A stretch of DNA of 64,000 bases from Oasisia sp. SBJ-2009 (Eukaryota; Annelida; Polychaeta; Sabellida; Siboglinidae): positions 6,937,489 through 7,001,488 of the forward strand of contig OZ024867.1 of NCBI GenBank assembly GCA_964017155.1, given 5' to 3'. Within the stretch, counting starts at the first letter, position 1. Each line of letters starts with the position of its first letter. The notes below the pieces were generated by a model, which saw nothing but the letters and a program-made list of their open reading frames with translations, had not been told where the DNA came from and did not search any database. A program made the translations under genes and the position numbers. This document shows, piece after piece, positions 11,690 to 22,300 of this stretch.

Positions 11690-11744
<55 letters not shown>
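11690..11744. repeat. (TA)n microsatellite after LINE-B
   Basis: Perfect TA repeat joining the LINE-B tail to block A2. Confidence 0.95.
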
Positions 11745-11747
<3 letters not shown>

Positions 11748-12030
11748 TGCTATCTCATCTATGCGACATGTTCAAGACATTATGCAACTGAACTACTACT
11801 ACATCCCACGCCTCCACTATTCTGCATGGCGGTTAAGATGCAAAGTGTCCGTGTCTTCAACATTTTACCCATTAGCTCCTTACATGCAACTGCTAGCAGA
11901 CCTGTTTTGGTACATTTTTCTAACAAAATAGACTAATATGTTTTGAAATAATTTTTAATGACTAGAATTTATTTGGGTGTTTGAACTTTTTTCTAAATAA
12001 TTTATAAATAACTGTTTAAAAAACATGTAG
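11745..12030. repeat. Duplicated block, copy A2
   Basis: Second copy of the 286-bp block of 5013-5298, with small differences (for example GGCGGTT for GGCCGTT near 11828). It is again followed by a TGTCT-type hexanucleotide array. Confidence 0.9.
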
Positions 12031-12396
12031 TGTCTCTCTGTCTGTGTCTGTGTCTGTGTCTGTGTCTGTGTCTGTGTCTGTGTCTGTGTCTGTGTCTGTG
12101 TCTGTGTCTGTGTCTGTGTCTGTGTCTGTGTCTGTGTCTGTGTCTGTGTCTGTGTCTGTGTCTGTGTCTGTGTCTGTGTCTGTGTCTGTGTCTGTGTCTG
12201 TGTCTGTGTCTGTGTCTGTGTCTGTGTCTGTGTCTGTGTCTGTGTCTGTGTCTGTGTCTGTGTCTGTGTCTGTGTCTGTGTCTGTGTCTGTGTCTGTGTC
12301 TGTGTCTGTGTCTGTGTCTGTGTCTGTGTCTGTGTCTGTGTCTGTGTCTGTGTCTGTGTCTGTGTCTGTGTCTGTGTCTGTGTCTGTCTGGCTGTC

Positions 12397-12449
<53 letters not shown>

Positions 12450-12509
12450 GTATGCTCGTCCGCCCGCCCGCCCGCCCGCCCGCCCGCCCGCCCGCCCGCC
12501 CGCCAGCCC

Positions 12510-12510
<1 letters not shown>
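12031..12510. repeat. Compound satellite: (TGTCTG)n, (TGTC)n, (TC)n, (CGCC)n
   Basis: A shorter paralogue of the 5299-7840 satellite in the same order: hexanucleotide TGTCTG (to about 12388), tetranucleotide TGTC (to about 12432), TC (to 12448), the conserved TGTATGCTCGTCCG junction and CGCC units (to 12510). Its repeat motifs differ from those of the first locus by single bases. Confidence 0.95.

Positions 12511-12566
<56 letters not shown>
12511..12566. repeat. (TA)n microsatellite: empty site for the LINE pair
   Basis: Perfect TA repeat between the tetranucleotide array and TGCTGC. It occupies the slot that at the first locus is filled by TA, LINE-A, TA, LINE-B, TA (7841-11744). Confidence 0.9.
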
Positions 12567-12569
<3 letters not shown>

Positions 12570-13465
12570 TGCTATCTCATCTATGCGACATGTTCAAGAA
12601 ATTATACAATTCAAACTTGTAAGAAGATATAAGATAAAAGAACATAACTGTACTTGTTTATTTTCCTAGTTTCTTATCTTACATACATTTAAAAAATATA
12701 CATGTACAGTTTCAAATGTGTGGGATCTATATCTGTGAGATATGATAATTTTTGCATTGGCGCAAAACGTGATTTGTCTGTTTTGTAAACACATATGCAA
12801 TAGTCCTGATTTAGTTTGCAATAGTCACTAGACCTGTAAGGGAATTGAAAATAAACATCAGTTGCTGTTGGGTGTCATGTTTTCAGGTAAAATTTGCCTT
12901 GACAATTTAACAAGAATAAACAAACTTACCCACATGGTTCCACAGCGTTCCTTCCTATCGCCAGATACTAAACAATTGTTTTTGATTTGGATTCCCGTGT
13001 TATTTAGTCTATGAGTATGTATGTGATTTTAAGGTTCTATGTTAAATATTCACAGTTTTGTGGCCATCTGAAAATGCTATTTTAGGTCGTCGCAACACAT
13101 TTTATAACAGATGCACAACTTCAGTTACAATAACATGTGATCAATCATAAAGTGAAGCTCGCATGTTCTATGATAGTTTTTTTATTTTGAAATAATCAAA
13201 ACCCAGCAAATTCTAAGACGGTTTAGTGAAAGCCATTTGTTTATCTGTTACGTAATGGTCCATCGGATTATGTTAGTTGGCATCGGTTTCCTGTAAGTAA
13301 TACCAATACTGCCAATAGGTGAGTACTTTGGAATTGTTTGTTTGCATGAATCATGATGAAATAATCTGACTGGACAACACTAGCATGTGAGCACTCGACA
13401 CTCTCGGTAGCACGTGTTCCGATCATTTTGTACTGCCTCCTTCAACACCGGTTGGGGTTTAGACC
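12567..13465. other. Unassigned AT-rich DNA
   Basis: The first 45 bp are a third, short and diverged copy of the start of block A. The rest has no recognisable gene, RNA or repeat. Confidence 0.4.
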
Positions 13466-13510
13466 GTTAATCCAATGCCCGGTGTTGAATTATAAATACG
13501 GGCTACCATC
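13466..13510. repeat. 45-bp target-site duplication, left copy
   Basis: Forty-five bases identical to 14987-15031; the bases just outside differ (C against T before, A against T after). The two copies exactly flank the minus-strand LINE insert. Confidence 0.9.
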
Positions 13511-14986
13511 ATATAATAATAATAGTAACTTCTTTTGCGCCAATATCCTCGAAAATCAAGCTCAGTGGCGCGACAAAACCAGGGGATTAATCAATCTCAT
13601 AATCGAAAGCAATGCGTGAGTCGTCAACGGATGGATGGAAAAGCTAGGAGGCTAAGGAGGATAGGCAGCATTAAAGAGATAGGTTTTTAGATGTCGGCGG
13701 AATGAAACTATATTACCTTGTGATTTAACACTGGCAGGAAGCGAATTCCACACCGTTGGTGCGGCAACCGAGAAAGCTCGGGTCCCGGCTTTCGTTTTCA
13801 CCCGAGGGATGTAAAGAGGGTTACTACTGGTTGAGCGTAGCTGTCTGGAATTTCTTGTTGGAGTTAGCATTGAATTTAGCTATGCTGGTTGTGTATATGA
13901 GAGTGCTTGATAGGCTATTGTACACATTTTGAAAATGATGCGATAGTGCACAGGTAGCCAATGCAGTGATTTTAGAAGCGGCACTGAGCGAGAAAAACGA
14001 AGAAAACGCGTGACTACCCTTGCTAAACAATTTTGGACACGCTGAAGTTTTGCTATGTCCTTGTTTGCGGTATTGTAAAGGAGGGAATTGCAGTAGTCGA
14101 GTCTGCTGCTTACTAGAGCTGTGGCGATGGTTTTAGCAACGGAAAGTGATAAAAACCGGCGGATACGGCGAAGATCACGGATATGGTAGAAACAGCAACG
14201 GCATGTTTTCGAGATATGTTGTTTGAAATTGAAGTTTTCATCAAACGTTACTCCGAGATTTAAAACTGAGGCGGCTGGTGTGATACTCTGACTCAGAATA
14301 TGTGTCGGGAAAAAGCCATTGAGTTTTGCCCGCTGCGTTGAGGTACCAATGATGAGAAATTCAGTCTTATCTGCATTTTGCTTTAATTTACTATTTTTCA
14401 TCCAGAGGGAGACATCTTGGAGACAATCCCTGAGCTGGTTTAGGGAGCGACAAGTATCTGGTGTGGTCAGAGAAACATAGATGTGTGTGTCATCTGCATA
14501 AAGGTGATGATCCAGGTTGTGACTCTGGATAACTGAGCTTAATGGTGTTGTGTACAGAGTGAAAAGCAACGGACCCAAAACAGAGCCTTGGGGGACACCA
14601 CAAGAGGTGGGCAGCATGTCTGAGAAGCAGTTTCCTATTTTAATGGCTTGCCGTCTGTCAGTAAGGTATGAAGTAAACCAGCTCAAGGCTGTGCCAGATA
14701 TCCCGTACCACGTTGATAAGCGTGTAATGAGAATATCGTGGTCAATGGTGTCGAAAGCGGCGGATAGGTCAAGCAGGGTCAGTGCAGTAACTTTGCCATT
14801 ATCAATGTTAAGGTTTATGTCATTCTGTACTTTTAAAAGAGCAGTTTCTGTTGAGTGAAATTGTTTGTACGCAGACTGTGATGCATTGGTTAAACCATTT
14901 ATGTTGATGTGAGAAGTAAGTCGATTTGCAACAACCTTTTCGAGTATTTTGGAAATGAAGCTAAGGTTAGAAATAGGTCTGTAGCT
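13511..14986 (-). mobile_element. 5'-truncated CR1/L2-type LINE insertion with one nonsense codon
   Basis: A single minus-strand frame runs from 14986 to the stop at 13652. It opens inside the RT at SYRPISNL and includes the catalytic LLDLSAAFDTIDHDIL (about 14780), CGVPQGSVLGPLLF (about 14590), LYADDTHIY (about 14500) and the C-terminal SLHWLPVHYRI and WNSLPASVKS motifs. This set is typical of CR1/L2-superfamily elements in marine invertebrates. The only lesion in frame is TAG at 13880-13882, where relatives have the tyrosine of a PAYL motif. A short 3' UTR ends in an (ATT)n-like tail at 13511-13525. Perfect flanking duplications and near-intact coding indicate a fairly recent insertion. Confidence 0.92.
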
Positions 14987-15031
14987 GTTAATCCAATGCC
15001 CGGTGTTGAATTATAAATACGGGCTACCATC
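14987..15031. repeat. 45-bp target-site duplication, right copy
   Basis: Identical to 13466-13510 and directly next to the truncated 5' end of the LINE. Pre-insertion host sequence resumes at 15032. Confidence 0.9.
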
Positions 15032-16221
15032 TTCATGCCAGCACATCACGAAGAGTCGATCGGTAGATAATTGTCGTTTCAAGCAGTCACGAACTAATGA
15101 TAAAGTCAAAACAGACGCGAATTTTAGAAGAAAAAACGTTAAGCGCCACCATGGTGCCCTGTCAGCGCGCAGAGTAGGCATAGATATTTCAGGTAACGTA
15201 TTTGACTTGCTGATAAAATAGCGAAAATCATACGGGAGACCGGGGCTATTTATAACAACAAAAAAAACCACATTTCAGGATTGCGGGTAGGTTTCTTAAC
15301 CGATCGAAACTTTTGTCATGCCACAGGTTCCCCACACATCTCCCGAAGTTAACTGGTGCACAACCTTATGTCTGGCTTATTACATATTTGTGACATAATG
15401 AGTTATACGAGGTGTCCTAAAGTGTTGCAAGTTACCCCGGTACGATAGTACCTGTTTTCTTTTAAATTGGCGTAACTTTATGGCATGTCGACGGATTCAC
15501 GTGATATTACACATGACATACTCAAATCTGACGAATAATATGCTGTCGTCTTGCAGAACAATTTGCATTAGCAGGTTTGTCTGCAAGCCCTTTATTACAA
15601 CTTACCCGTGTTACAACATGTCCCGATCTCCCCATGTCAGTTAATACTAGAACCCTGCCGAGTGCTGGAAACAACTAAAAAACTACTCTTTTAACAGTTT
15701 ATTTGTTATTTGATGGAATACGTCTTTAAATTTAGCTTAGTAGATAAACAGAACAATTTATTCAGATTTTCATTAAAACGGCATAACACATTAGGTTGTA
15801 TGATTCATATTCTGGCTGTCCTTATCGCCTCGGCTTCGTCTTCGATCTCAGAGTTGGTGACAGTTAATGCAAAAACAATTTCATACCTATACCATATCTA
15901 ACATATTTTGCCCGTTACCTGAAACAAAACATTTTAACTTTGTTAAATATACAACTACACAATCAATTTGTTACGCATACAATTTCCTATATGCAGTGAA
16001 GCCAGTGGGTGCCACGCGGGTGTGGGTTCAGAGACAGGATCCTGGGGGACAACACTTTCAATTGCCCCGAAGCTCCCCAAAAATATCAACTGACTCAGGA
16101 ACGAATACATACATTGGGTGGACTCAGCCCGGGCTTCACGTCGTCAGAAGGCAGTTGGGTTGGGGATGGGGAAGTTCTGTTCACCATTGGTTTTGCTGAG
16201 ACGTTCACAATTTTGAATTTA
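15032..16221. other. Unassigned DNA
   Basis: No recognised gene. A frame at 16009-16248 (80 codons) has reasonable amino-acid composition but no start, splice or family evidence. A perfect Kozak-like context at 15145-15154 leads only to an 8-codon frame. Confidence 0.35.
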
Positions 16222-16466
16222 GCCACGAAAGTCAATTGCTCTCCTTAAACTCGTAAAGAACGAGTACGTGACAAGGGAACATTTCCAAGTCCTATGTGGT
16301 CACTTTCAGGCTAGCATGGACATAGTGCGGCGAAATTTAAAAGATTATTGGGCACGTTTCATTCCTGAATCCTTAGATTTAGAACTTGATCAAACAAGTG
16401 ATGATCAATTTATATATAACTGTGTGCATTTTATCGGTATGGTGTATCAAAAATGCTGCCCTCTGT
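16222..16466 (+). CDS. Candidate host exon of unknown function (terminal exon?)
   Basis: After an acceptor-like TTTGAATTTAG (ending about 16220), a frame stays open for about 81 codons to TAA. The protein has balanced, non-repetitive composition: an acidic and aromatic region with KNEYVTREHFQVL, then DIVRRNLKDYWARFIPESL, then a short Cys-rich end. This looks more like a folded helical domain than random AT-rich DNA, but I do not recognise the family. No retroelement motif is present, which makes it one of the few candidate host-coding segments in the window. The exon start is chosen only because an in-frame TAG precedes it at the putative acceptor. Chance open frame remains quite possible. 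Confidence 0.25.
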
Positions 16467-16642
16467 AATACAATTCGTTGATTTATTTTGTCAAGTTTCA
16501 CGTTATATGCGGTCATATTATTATTATTTTGTCCGATCACCTAAGGGATTTACTATGAATACGTAATTACTAATAATAAAAGACGAATGAAACTAGCCAG
16601 CACATCATAGTAATTGTGACATCATTATATTCCGCATTGCAG

Positions 16643-16674
16643 ATCAGACATGGCAGAAAGCCGGAGCTTGGCAG
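16643..16674 (+). other. Possible 32-nt micro-exon with ATG
   Basis: A 32-nt segment is bounded by TTGCAG and GTAAGA and contains ATG followed by seven sense codons (MAESRSLA). Splice consensus is good on both sides, but such pairs occur by chance; no partner exons are established. Confidence 0.15.
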
Positions 16675-17369
16675 GTAAGAAAGTATTGCCACCGTTGTTA
16701 TAATTATTTCCTAACAGAGACCAATATAAATTAGATTATTGCCTCGATTTCGGAAACATTGAAGTACTCAATGCGATGATCTAGCGGCCTGCTAGATTGT
16801 TCTTAGATTTAGACTTCATTCGGGGTTTATCATTTTCAATATTACTAAATAAAAATAGTTGTATGTGGAGTATTATTTCCTCGAATTTTCGTATTTTGCT
16901 ACATAATTGGAGAGAAAGGTGTGCATCTAGAACAGTTTCGTTGGATGTCGGACAATTTCTGAATACTTCTAAAATATAAACGACATCAACATATTCATAC
17001 AAGTGCATTAATTACTTAGTCTATTTTATCTAAATAGTATATGGTTTATGTACATGTCACTGTCAAGCCCGTTCTTATTGGAGACACCTGTCTCAACTCA
17101 CATTTGAGACAATAAAACATCATCTTATATTATACCCTGTATTGTAACTATAATAAGTTGAAAACTTATTCTAATATATTTTGATACAGGTAACAGTATT
17201 CAAAGTGTCAAAAGTCGAATTACATATTCTGGGATTGTTTTGTGTTAATGAATGCCAAACTTGTAAACAAATTTACACTGGCCTAAAGACAAGTTGTACT
17301 TATTGACAGGAATATTTGTGCAGTTGCAAGTGTGACAATCATATATACTATTGTTTAACGTGAACGGAT
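16675..17369. other. Unassigned AT-rich DNA
   Basis: No gene or repeat recognised. Confidence 0.4.
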
Positions 17370-18260
17370 CAGTGAGATAACCAGGAGCCATTGAAATGGA
17401 GCTCACAACAATACATCTGACACAATAATATGCAACTAACTGTAAGCAGTCTGTAAGACTAGAAGAGGTACAATGACATACTTTACCTATAAAAAGAGGC
17501 GTCCCCCAAGGATACATTTTACGGCCACTGACATTGTTATTTACTATAATGATATCAATGATTTCCAAAAGCCAGCATAACTTATGCTAATGATACATGA
17601 TGATACAAGTACAAATAAAACCTTCACAGATGACAAAAACACAGTGAATATTTGATTAATAAAGACGTATAATAAACATACAGCTAAAACTACATACAGA
17701 TGCGTTCATTGTATTTTATTGTATAATGTCAATCCAACTCAGTTGAGTTGCCAATAAAACTTGTGTTATTATTATACATTATCATTAAAATATTAATAAA
17801 ACCAAGTTTTGTTTCAAATGCCTAATAAATAGGTTGATGAAATAACATTAACAATTGACAGTGTAGATATTGATAAATTTAACCAGTTTAACATTCTGGG
17901 CTTTATATTAATCTCGCATTTAAACTGGATTATTGTAAAATAGCAAACATATGTTCTCGAACAATTGGACTTATAACTAGGTTAAAGCATATTATTCAAA
18001 CTAGAATAAAAATGTCACTCTATAATTCTATAATATTGCCTCACACTAATTGCCATCTATTTATCTAAGGACACAAATGTAATTGAATAAACAAATTGCA
18101 AAACAAATTGTAAGAATAATATTTTCAAATAAATATAGCTCCCACATAAAATTAATGTTTAAGCAAAACTTGAATACCAACTTATTGTAACTATATTATA
18201 ATTTTATTATAAATATAAACAAAACATCAGCACACAGTAGAATACATACATTCAAGACAT
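17370..18260 (+). pseudogene. Strongly decayed LINE reverse transcriptase
   Basis: Plus-strand codons keep the ghost of an RT: LPIKRGVPQGYILRPLTLLF (about 17484), a residual active-site region around 17630 (FTDDKNTVN), then VDIDKFNQFNILGF (about 17860), SRTIGLITRLKHI (about 17960), SLYNSIILPHTNC (about 18015) and NKLQNKLLRIIFSNKYSSHI (about 18085). At least two frameshifts and several stop codons interrupt these blocks. The active-site part is recognisably the same family as the minus-strand fragments at 29578, 43059 and 55032 inside the tandem array. This is an old dead copy. Confidence 0.75.
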
Positions 18261-18980
18261 AATATACATTTGTAAAAAAAGAGTATTAAAATAGTATGCC
18301 TCACACAATAAACAATACCTATATTTGGTTAATCAAAAGATAACCAATCACAATTTAAAAAAGATTGATACCGGTACATTACGTAAAGCAGCATATTACA
18401 CACGGATGAAAACATGCTTCTACCGTTGTAAATTACTACATATGCAAAATAATAATGAATTAACACTAACTCTAGCAACACATTAAGCCATAAACGTATT
18501 ATATTTACTCAGGAATATACATGCTCCTAAATACAATTGGGCTATCCGTAATGGTCCGTCAATGGAATTCAATAATTACATAAAAAAAATAGCTAATTTG
18601 AAAACCCAAAGTGGCCGTAACATAGCGACTATTTATTAGTCATAATAGGGGCCTCTTAAGTCAAATACTTTACAAACTAAATTAAAAATACTATTGCATC
18701 ACATAATTGCAGTTACAAAATAAATACATCTACTCTCGATTTATCCATCTTTCGATCTATTATATATAAGGTTGAGTAAAGTTTATTAAATTGTCGAAAC
18801 ATAAAAAACAGCGCCGAAACGACCAATATTCACCTGTAGGTACTTAGATATACCACTTCGCCGATGCAATTTCTGCGAGTTTGTGTTCAAAACGCTGCCA
18901 GTGCGACCGAAGTATCCCGCCGAAACTACCAATTTGTACCGGCCACCCGAAGTGGCATTGCGACCGAAGCATCCTAAATG
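18261..18980. other. Unassigned AT-rich DNA with a short CGACCGAAG repeat
   Basis: Mostly featureless. TGCGACCGAAGTATCC (about 18901) recurs with one change about 58 bp later (18959). Confidence 0.4.
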
Positions 18981-18984
18981 CAAA

Positions 18985-19135
18985 AACCAAAAACGAATTC
19001 GTTTTTCGTTTTTCTTACTTCACTTTTGAAAACGAAAAACGAAAAACGAATTCGTTTTTCGTTCGCAAATTTGAAAACGAAAAAGGAATTCGTTATCCGT
19101 TTTTCGTTCGCAAATTTGAAAACGAAAAAGGAAAA
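18985..19135. repeat. Palindromic GAATTC-centred minisatellite
   Basis: Three related units each contain AAACGAATTCGTTT-like or decayed versions joined by TTCGCAAATTTGAAAACG. The first is a perfect 18-bp palindrome (18989-19006) and the second a perfect 26-bp palindrome (19038-19063); the third (about 19082-19105) is imperfect. The apparent peptides here are translations of this repeat. Confidence 0.8.
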
Positions 19136-19259
19136 CACGATATAAACACGGACCGGCCTTGCACCCGGAGACAGCAGTCCAGTGTATATAAGTCCGTGGG
19201 TAAAACATAGCTTTACCCCAAAAGTCATAAGGATGAGGATTAGCTATCTTAATAACTGA

Positions 19260-19453
19260 ATATGAATACTTATCTCCATAATACTCCTTTATCTACTTCC
19301 ACTCATCATCCATCCATCCTCTATATTCTTATCCTCTATCTCCTCCTCTTCAGCATTCTCCATCACGCCACCCTCTTTGTATCCATCCTGAGCCGTTTAT
19401 GTCTTGGTGAATTGATTGCAACAGCCGTCTTTGCCAGAACAGTTGCAGAATGA
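19260..19453 (+). CDS. Diverged copy 0 of the short hydrophobic open frame
   Basis: An ATG at 19262 opens 63 codons ending in TGA at 19451-19453. The last 35 codons (from 19349) align without gaps to 30090-30194 in unit U1, with 17 of 35 codons encoding the same residue or stop and many of the rest conservative (I/V, F/L, R/K, A/S). Both frames end at the same aligned codon (TGA here, TAA there). The peptide is hydrophobic (ILYILILYLLLFSIL, then ATLFVSIL), suggesting one or two membrane segments. This could be the last exon of a duplicated membrane-protein gene; no other exons are identified, so function is unknown. Confidence 0.3.
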
Positions 19454-19630
19454 AAGATATCAACATTTGTTAGTAGCAGTCATATTCCTCATCACGGCAC
19501 ATTTTGTCCCGTGTCCTACACTCACAATGAACCATATCACTCAAGTGTAGTGGATCTAGGTGACTTTGATCAATAATGTACATAAATCTGGCAAAGGTTG
19601 CGCAGTCATTTCGATATAATGTTTAAAAAA

Positions 19631-19848
19631 ACAACAACAACAACAACAACTGGTACTACTACTGCTGCTGCTGCTGCTACTGCTACTGCTACTGCTACTG
19701 CTACTGCTACTGCAACTGCAACTGCAACTGCAACTGCAACTGCTACTGCTACTGCTACTGCTACTGCTACAGCTACAGCTACTGCTACTGCTACTGCTAC
19801 TGCTATTGCTACTGCTACTGCTATTGCTACTGCTACTGCTACTACTAC
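19631..19848. repeat. (CAA)n and (CTGCTA)n trinucleotide/hexanucleotide repeat
   Basis: Short (CAA)n at 19631-19650, then CTG/CTA units alternating mainly as CTGCTA, with a CTGCAA block near 19711-19740. It ends exactly where unit U1 homology begins (TAGTGACTG at 19849). Confidence 0.9.
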
Positions 19849-20587
19849 TAGTGACTGTCAGTGCGAAGCTTTCTCTTCCCTTGATTTGATCATTCGTTCC
19901 AGATATGTCATTTCTGTTTTCTGATCTCCTCAAAGATTCCACTACCAACATCTTCCATAACTTGGCTATTGCCTTCCTCGTGCAGCAGTACGTTATTTTA
20001 GAGATACATGATTTGCAAACGCTCGGTCTCTTGTATACGCTCGGTATCACCTGCGTATAAACTTCATTACAAACACAGGGAAAATGGCTTCATTTCTAAT
20101 TTATCATTGTCATGTACCTTAAGTAATGGCAGGTAAACGTGTGGAAAAAGTCCACTAACATTCAATACTCTGACCACAATCTTTTCGTCTATGTCATTCG
20201 CTCGGTATCGCCAAAAACTACCCCATGTCAAAATATGAGTCTATCATATTTTAATACAGGCTTTAATTTTGGTGTAGGCCAATTTTGTCTATACAAGTTT
20301 TATCTAAACGGAAGAATGAACACATGGATACAATAAATATTTTTGTACACCACATACAATGTTCCTACTGCGCGTCCATTCGACAAAACGTTGATATATT
20401 TCGAAGATTATATGTCGAAATATACACCGTTAAATGGATAAACCCACCCTGGTTAATGCATAATTCGTGTTAGTAGGCATGTGCCTCGTTGATAGGTAAC
20501 ACAATTACAATGCCGTACTGTATGTTTTTGTAATGGTTAATATACTTATATTGCAAAAACATGTTGTCGACGTTTCGTGATAACTGA

Positions 20588-20589
<2 letters not shown>

Positions 20590-20651
<62 letters not shown>
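20590..20651. repeat. (TA)n microsatellite at the edge of element X (U1)
   Basis: Lies between AACTGACC and CACCCTG; the same position is occupied in every unit. Confidence 0.95.
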
Positions 20652-20653
<2 letters not shown>

Positions 20654-20654
20654 C

Positions 20655-21290
20655 CTGTCTACGCTTAATGGCAGAACCATAAGCGCGTTTGCTAAAGAAA
20701 TGAGACAAGAGTGTAGTTGTAGTTAAAATTCAATAATTCATAAGTATATAGATGATACAAGATCGTGCGATGCTACGGTATAGTGTCATTGAGGTTCTAC
20801 CCAAACAATTATTAAATGACAATGAACTTAGAAAAGGTGGCGGATAGTATCCCCCACATATTCCTTTAGTAATAGCACGATAACTTTCGTAGGGCCGCTT
20901 TTCATAAAACTACCAACAGCGTGCTACAGAATGCATACATTAGTATTAAGTAAACACTATTAAATGACAATTAATTAAGCAAAGGAAATGGGTGACACCC
21001 CTTCCCCAACCAATAATGGATGTAGCACCCCACAACAACCCTAAAAACCCTGCGTACACCGGCACTGTCAACAGTAAAGAGGAAAACCCCAGGAGGAAAC
21101 CCTCGTGTATATTAGGAGGGGAAAACGTTATTATAAGACACCGCTATACGTACTACAAAAACGAACGCAGAAAACGCAAAGAAATTGGAACTGGTGGTAG
21201 AGATGGGAGGAAGACTGATGAGAAAAATACTTCTTTGTGTTGGGAAACAAAGCCTTGTTTCTTGACTACAATTGCAGAACACCACTGGTA
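20655..21290 (+). mobile_element. Repeat element X, full-length copy (U1)
   Basis: About 635 bp starting CACCCTG after a TA tract. Parts recur within the same unit: 20880-20985 matches 23090-23200, and 21040-21260 matches 25800-26030. In U2 the whole element is also present in inverted orientation. No coding capacity is evident. It may be the terminal region of a DIRS-type element, because its 3' part lies directly downstream of the tyrosine-recombinase remnant, or an independent non-autonomous element; the sequence does not decide. Confidence 0.65.
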
Positions 21291-22300
21291 AATGATGTTC
21301 TTGTCTTTGACCAACTTCAACAGAGGCACCAAGATAATAACCATCCTAAAGTTAGTTTGCAATGACAGATCTATTTCAAGTATCAGTTGTTTAATTTCAA
21401 ATTAGCTCCACTGGAAACAAATTTGCTAAGTATAATATCACACATATTGGATTTTACACAACAAAACTGATTTGTCATGGGTGGATTCAGGTAAGTTTTT
21501 ATCTATGGACCGCTTTCACTTTTTTATTGTGTCTGTGTACATCGTCTCCAGGAGAACAGCGTGTTATGCTACGTGTCCATACCATGTCAATTTTCTTTTC
21601 TTGACATTTGCCATTATTACATTATTATAGGACCAACAGGGATATGACCTTGCTCCACAAATATTAATTGGTCTTGTGCTCCCTGTGGTATTGTCGAATT
21701 TTAGGACCAGCTTCGTCATGCACGTGGTTCCGAATGCATTTTTATCTGAATCAGCAAAACGTATCCAGTTTTTGGTCCATTTTGAAAGGTGGAAATGATA
21801 TGATTTGAAAAAGCTAAACGTACTGAAGAAGCGTCATTGACGATCTCTTGTGATGCACTACACTATTTCCAAAGAAGCTCGATGAATCTTAGCAAACTCG
21901 AAACATCTCAAACCTCTATCGGTGGCCATTATATTGGTTAATTTTCTTAATGTTCGTACTCTGTGTTGATATACACCAAGGCTAGTTATATCATCCAGGT
22001 ATCACTATGTGGTTTTACCCACGACGTTGTTTAGTTGCTCGCAACATTTGGCGGTGTCTTCTTGAACTTGGAAACAGGGATGCGGATGTATTTGATTAGT
22101 TGTAATGTTGATTGGTTTGGACATATGCTATGTGTACAAATAACGGTCGTTTATTCATAAACACTTTACCCATTTCGTCGGGAACACGCCCAATGAGACA
22201 AGCATTGTGCAATGCGACACTTACATGTAAAGTAATTTGTTTCTAATTGAAATTAATGTGCATTTAATTAAAACGAGGACTGTTCGTGTTTGCATGGCAG
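21291..22300. other. Conserved unit DNA without recognised gene (U1)
   Basis: Present in all four units with few differences. A splice-like pair (CAG/GTAAGT at about 21490, CTCCAG near 21550) could join two short open frames in U1, but indels in the A-rich stretch change the frame in U2-U4, so coding is not supported. Confidence 0.4.

Noticed and set aside
5299..12510. CRISPR-like array
   Set aside because: Repeats are contiguous simple-sequence units without unique spacers, and the window is clearly eukaryotic.
15145..15177. Perfect Kozak consensus GCCACCATGG
   Set aside because: Leads to only eight codons before TAG and has no supporting exon structure.
21478..21633. Splice-like pair that would join two short open frames (donor about 21490, acceptor about 21551)
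   Set aside because: In U2-U4 the A-rich stretch differs in length and the donor is weaker, changing the frame between units; not consistent with a conserved gene.
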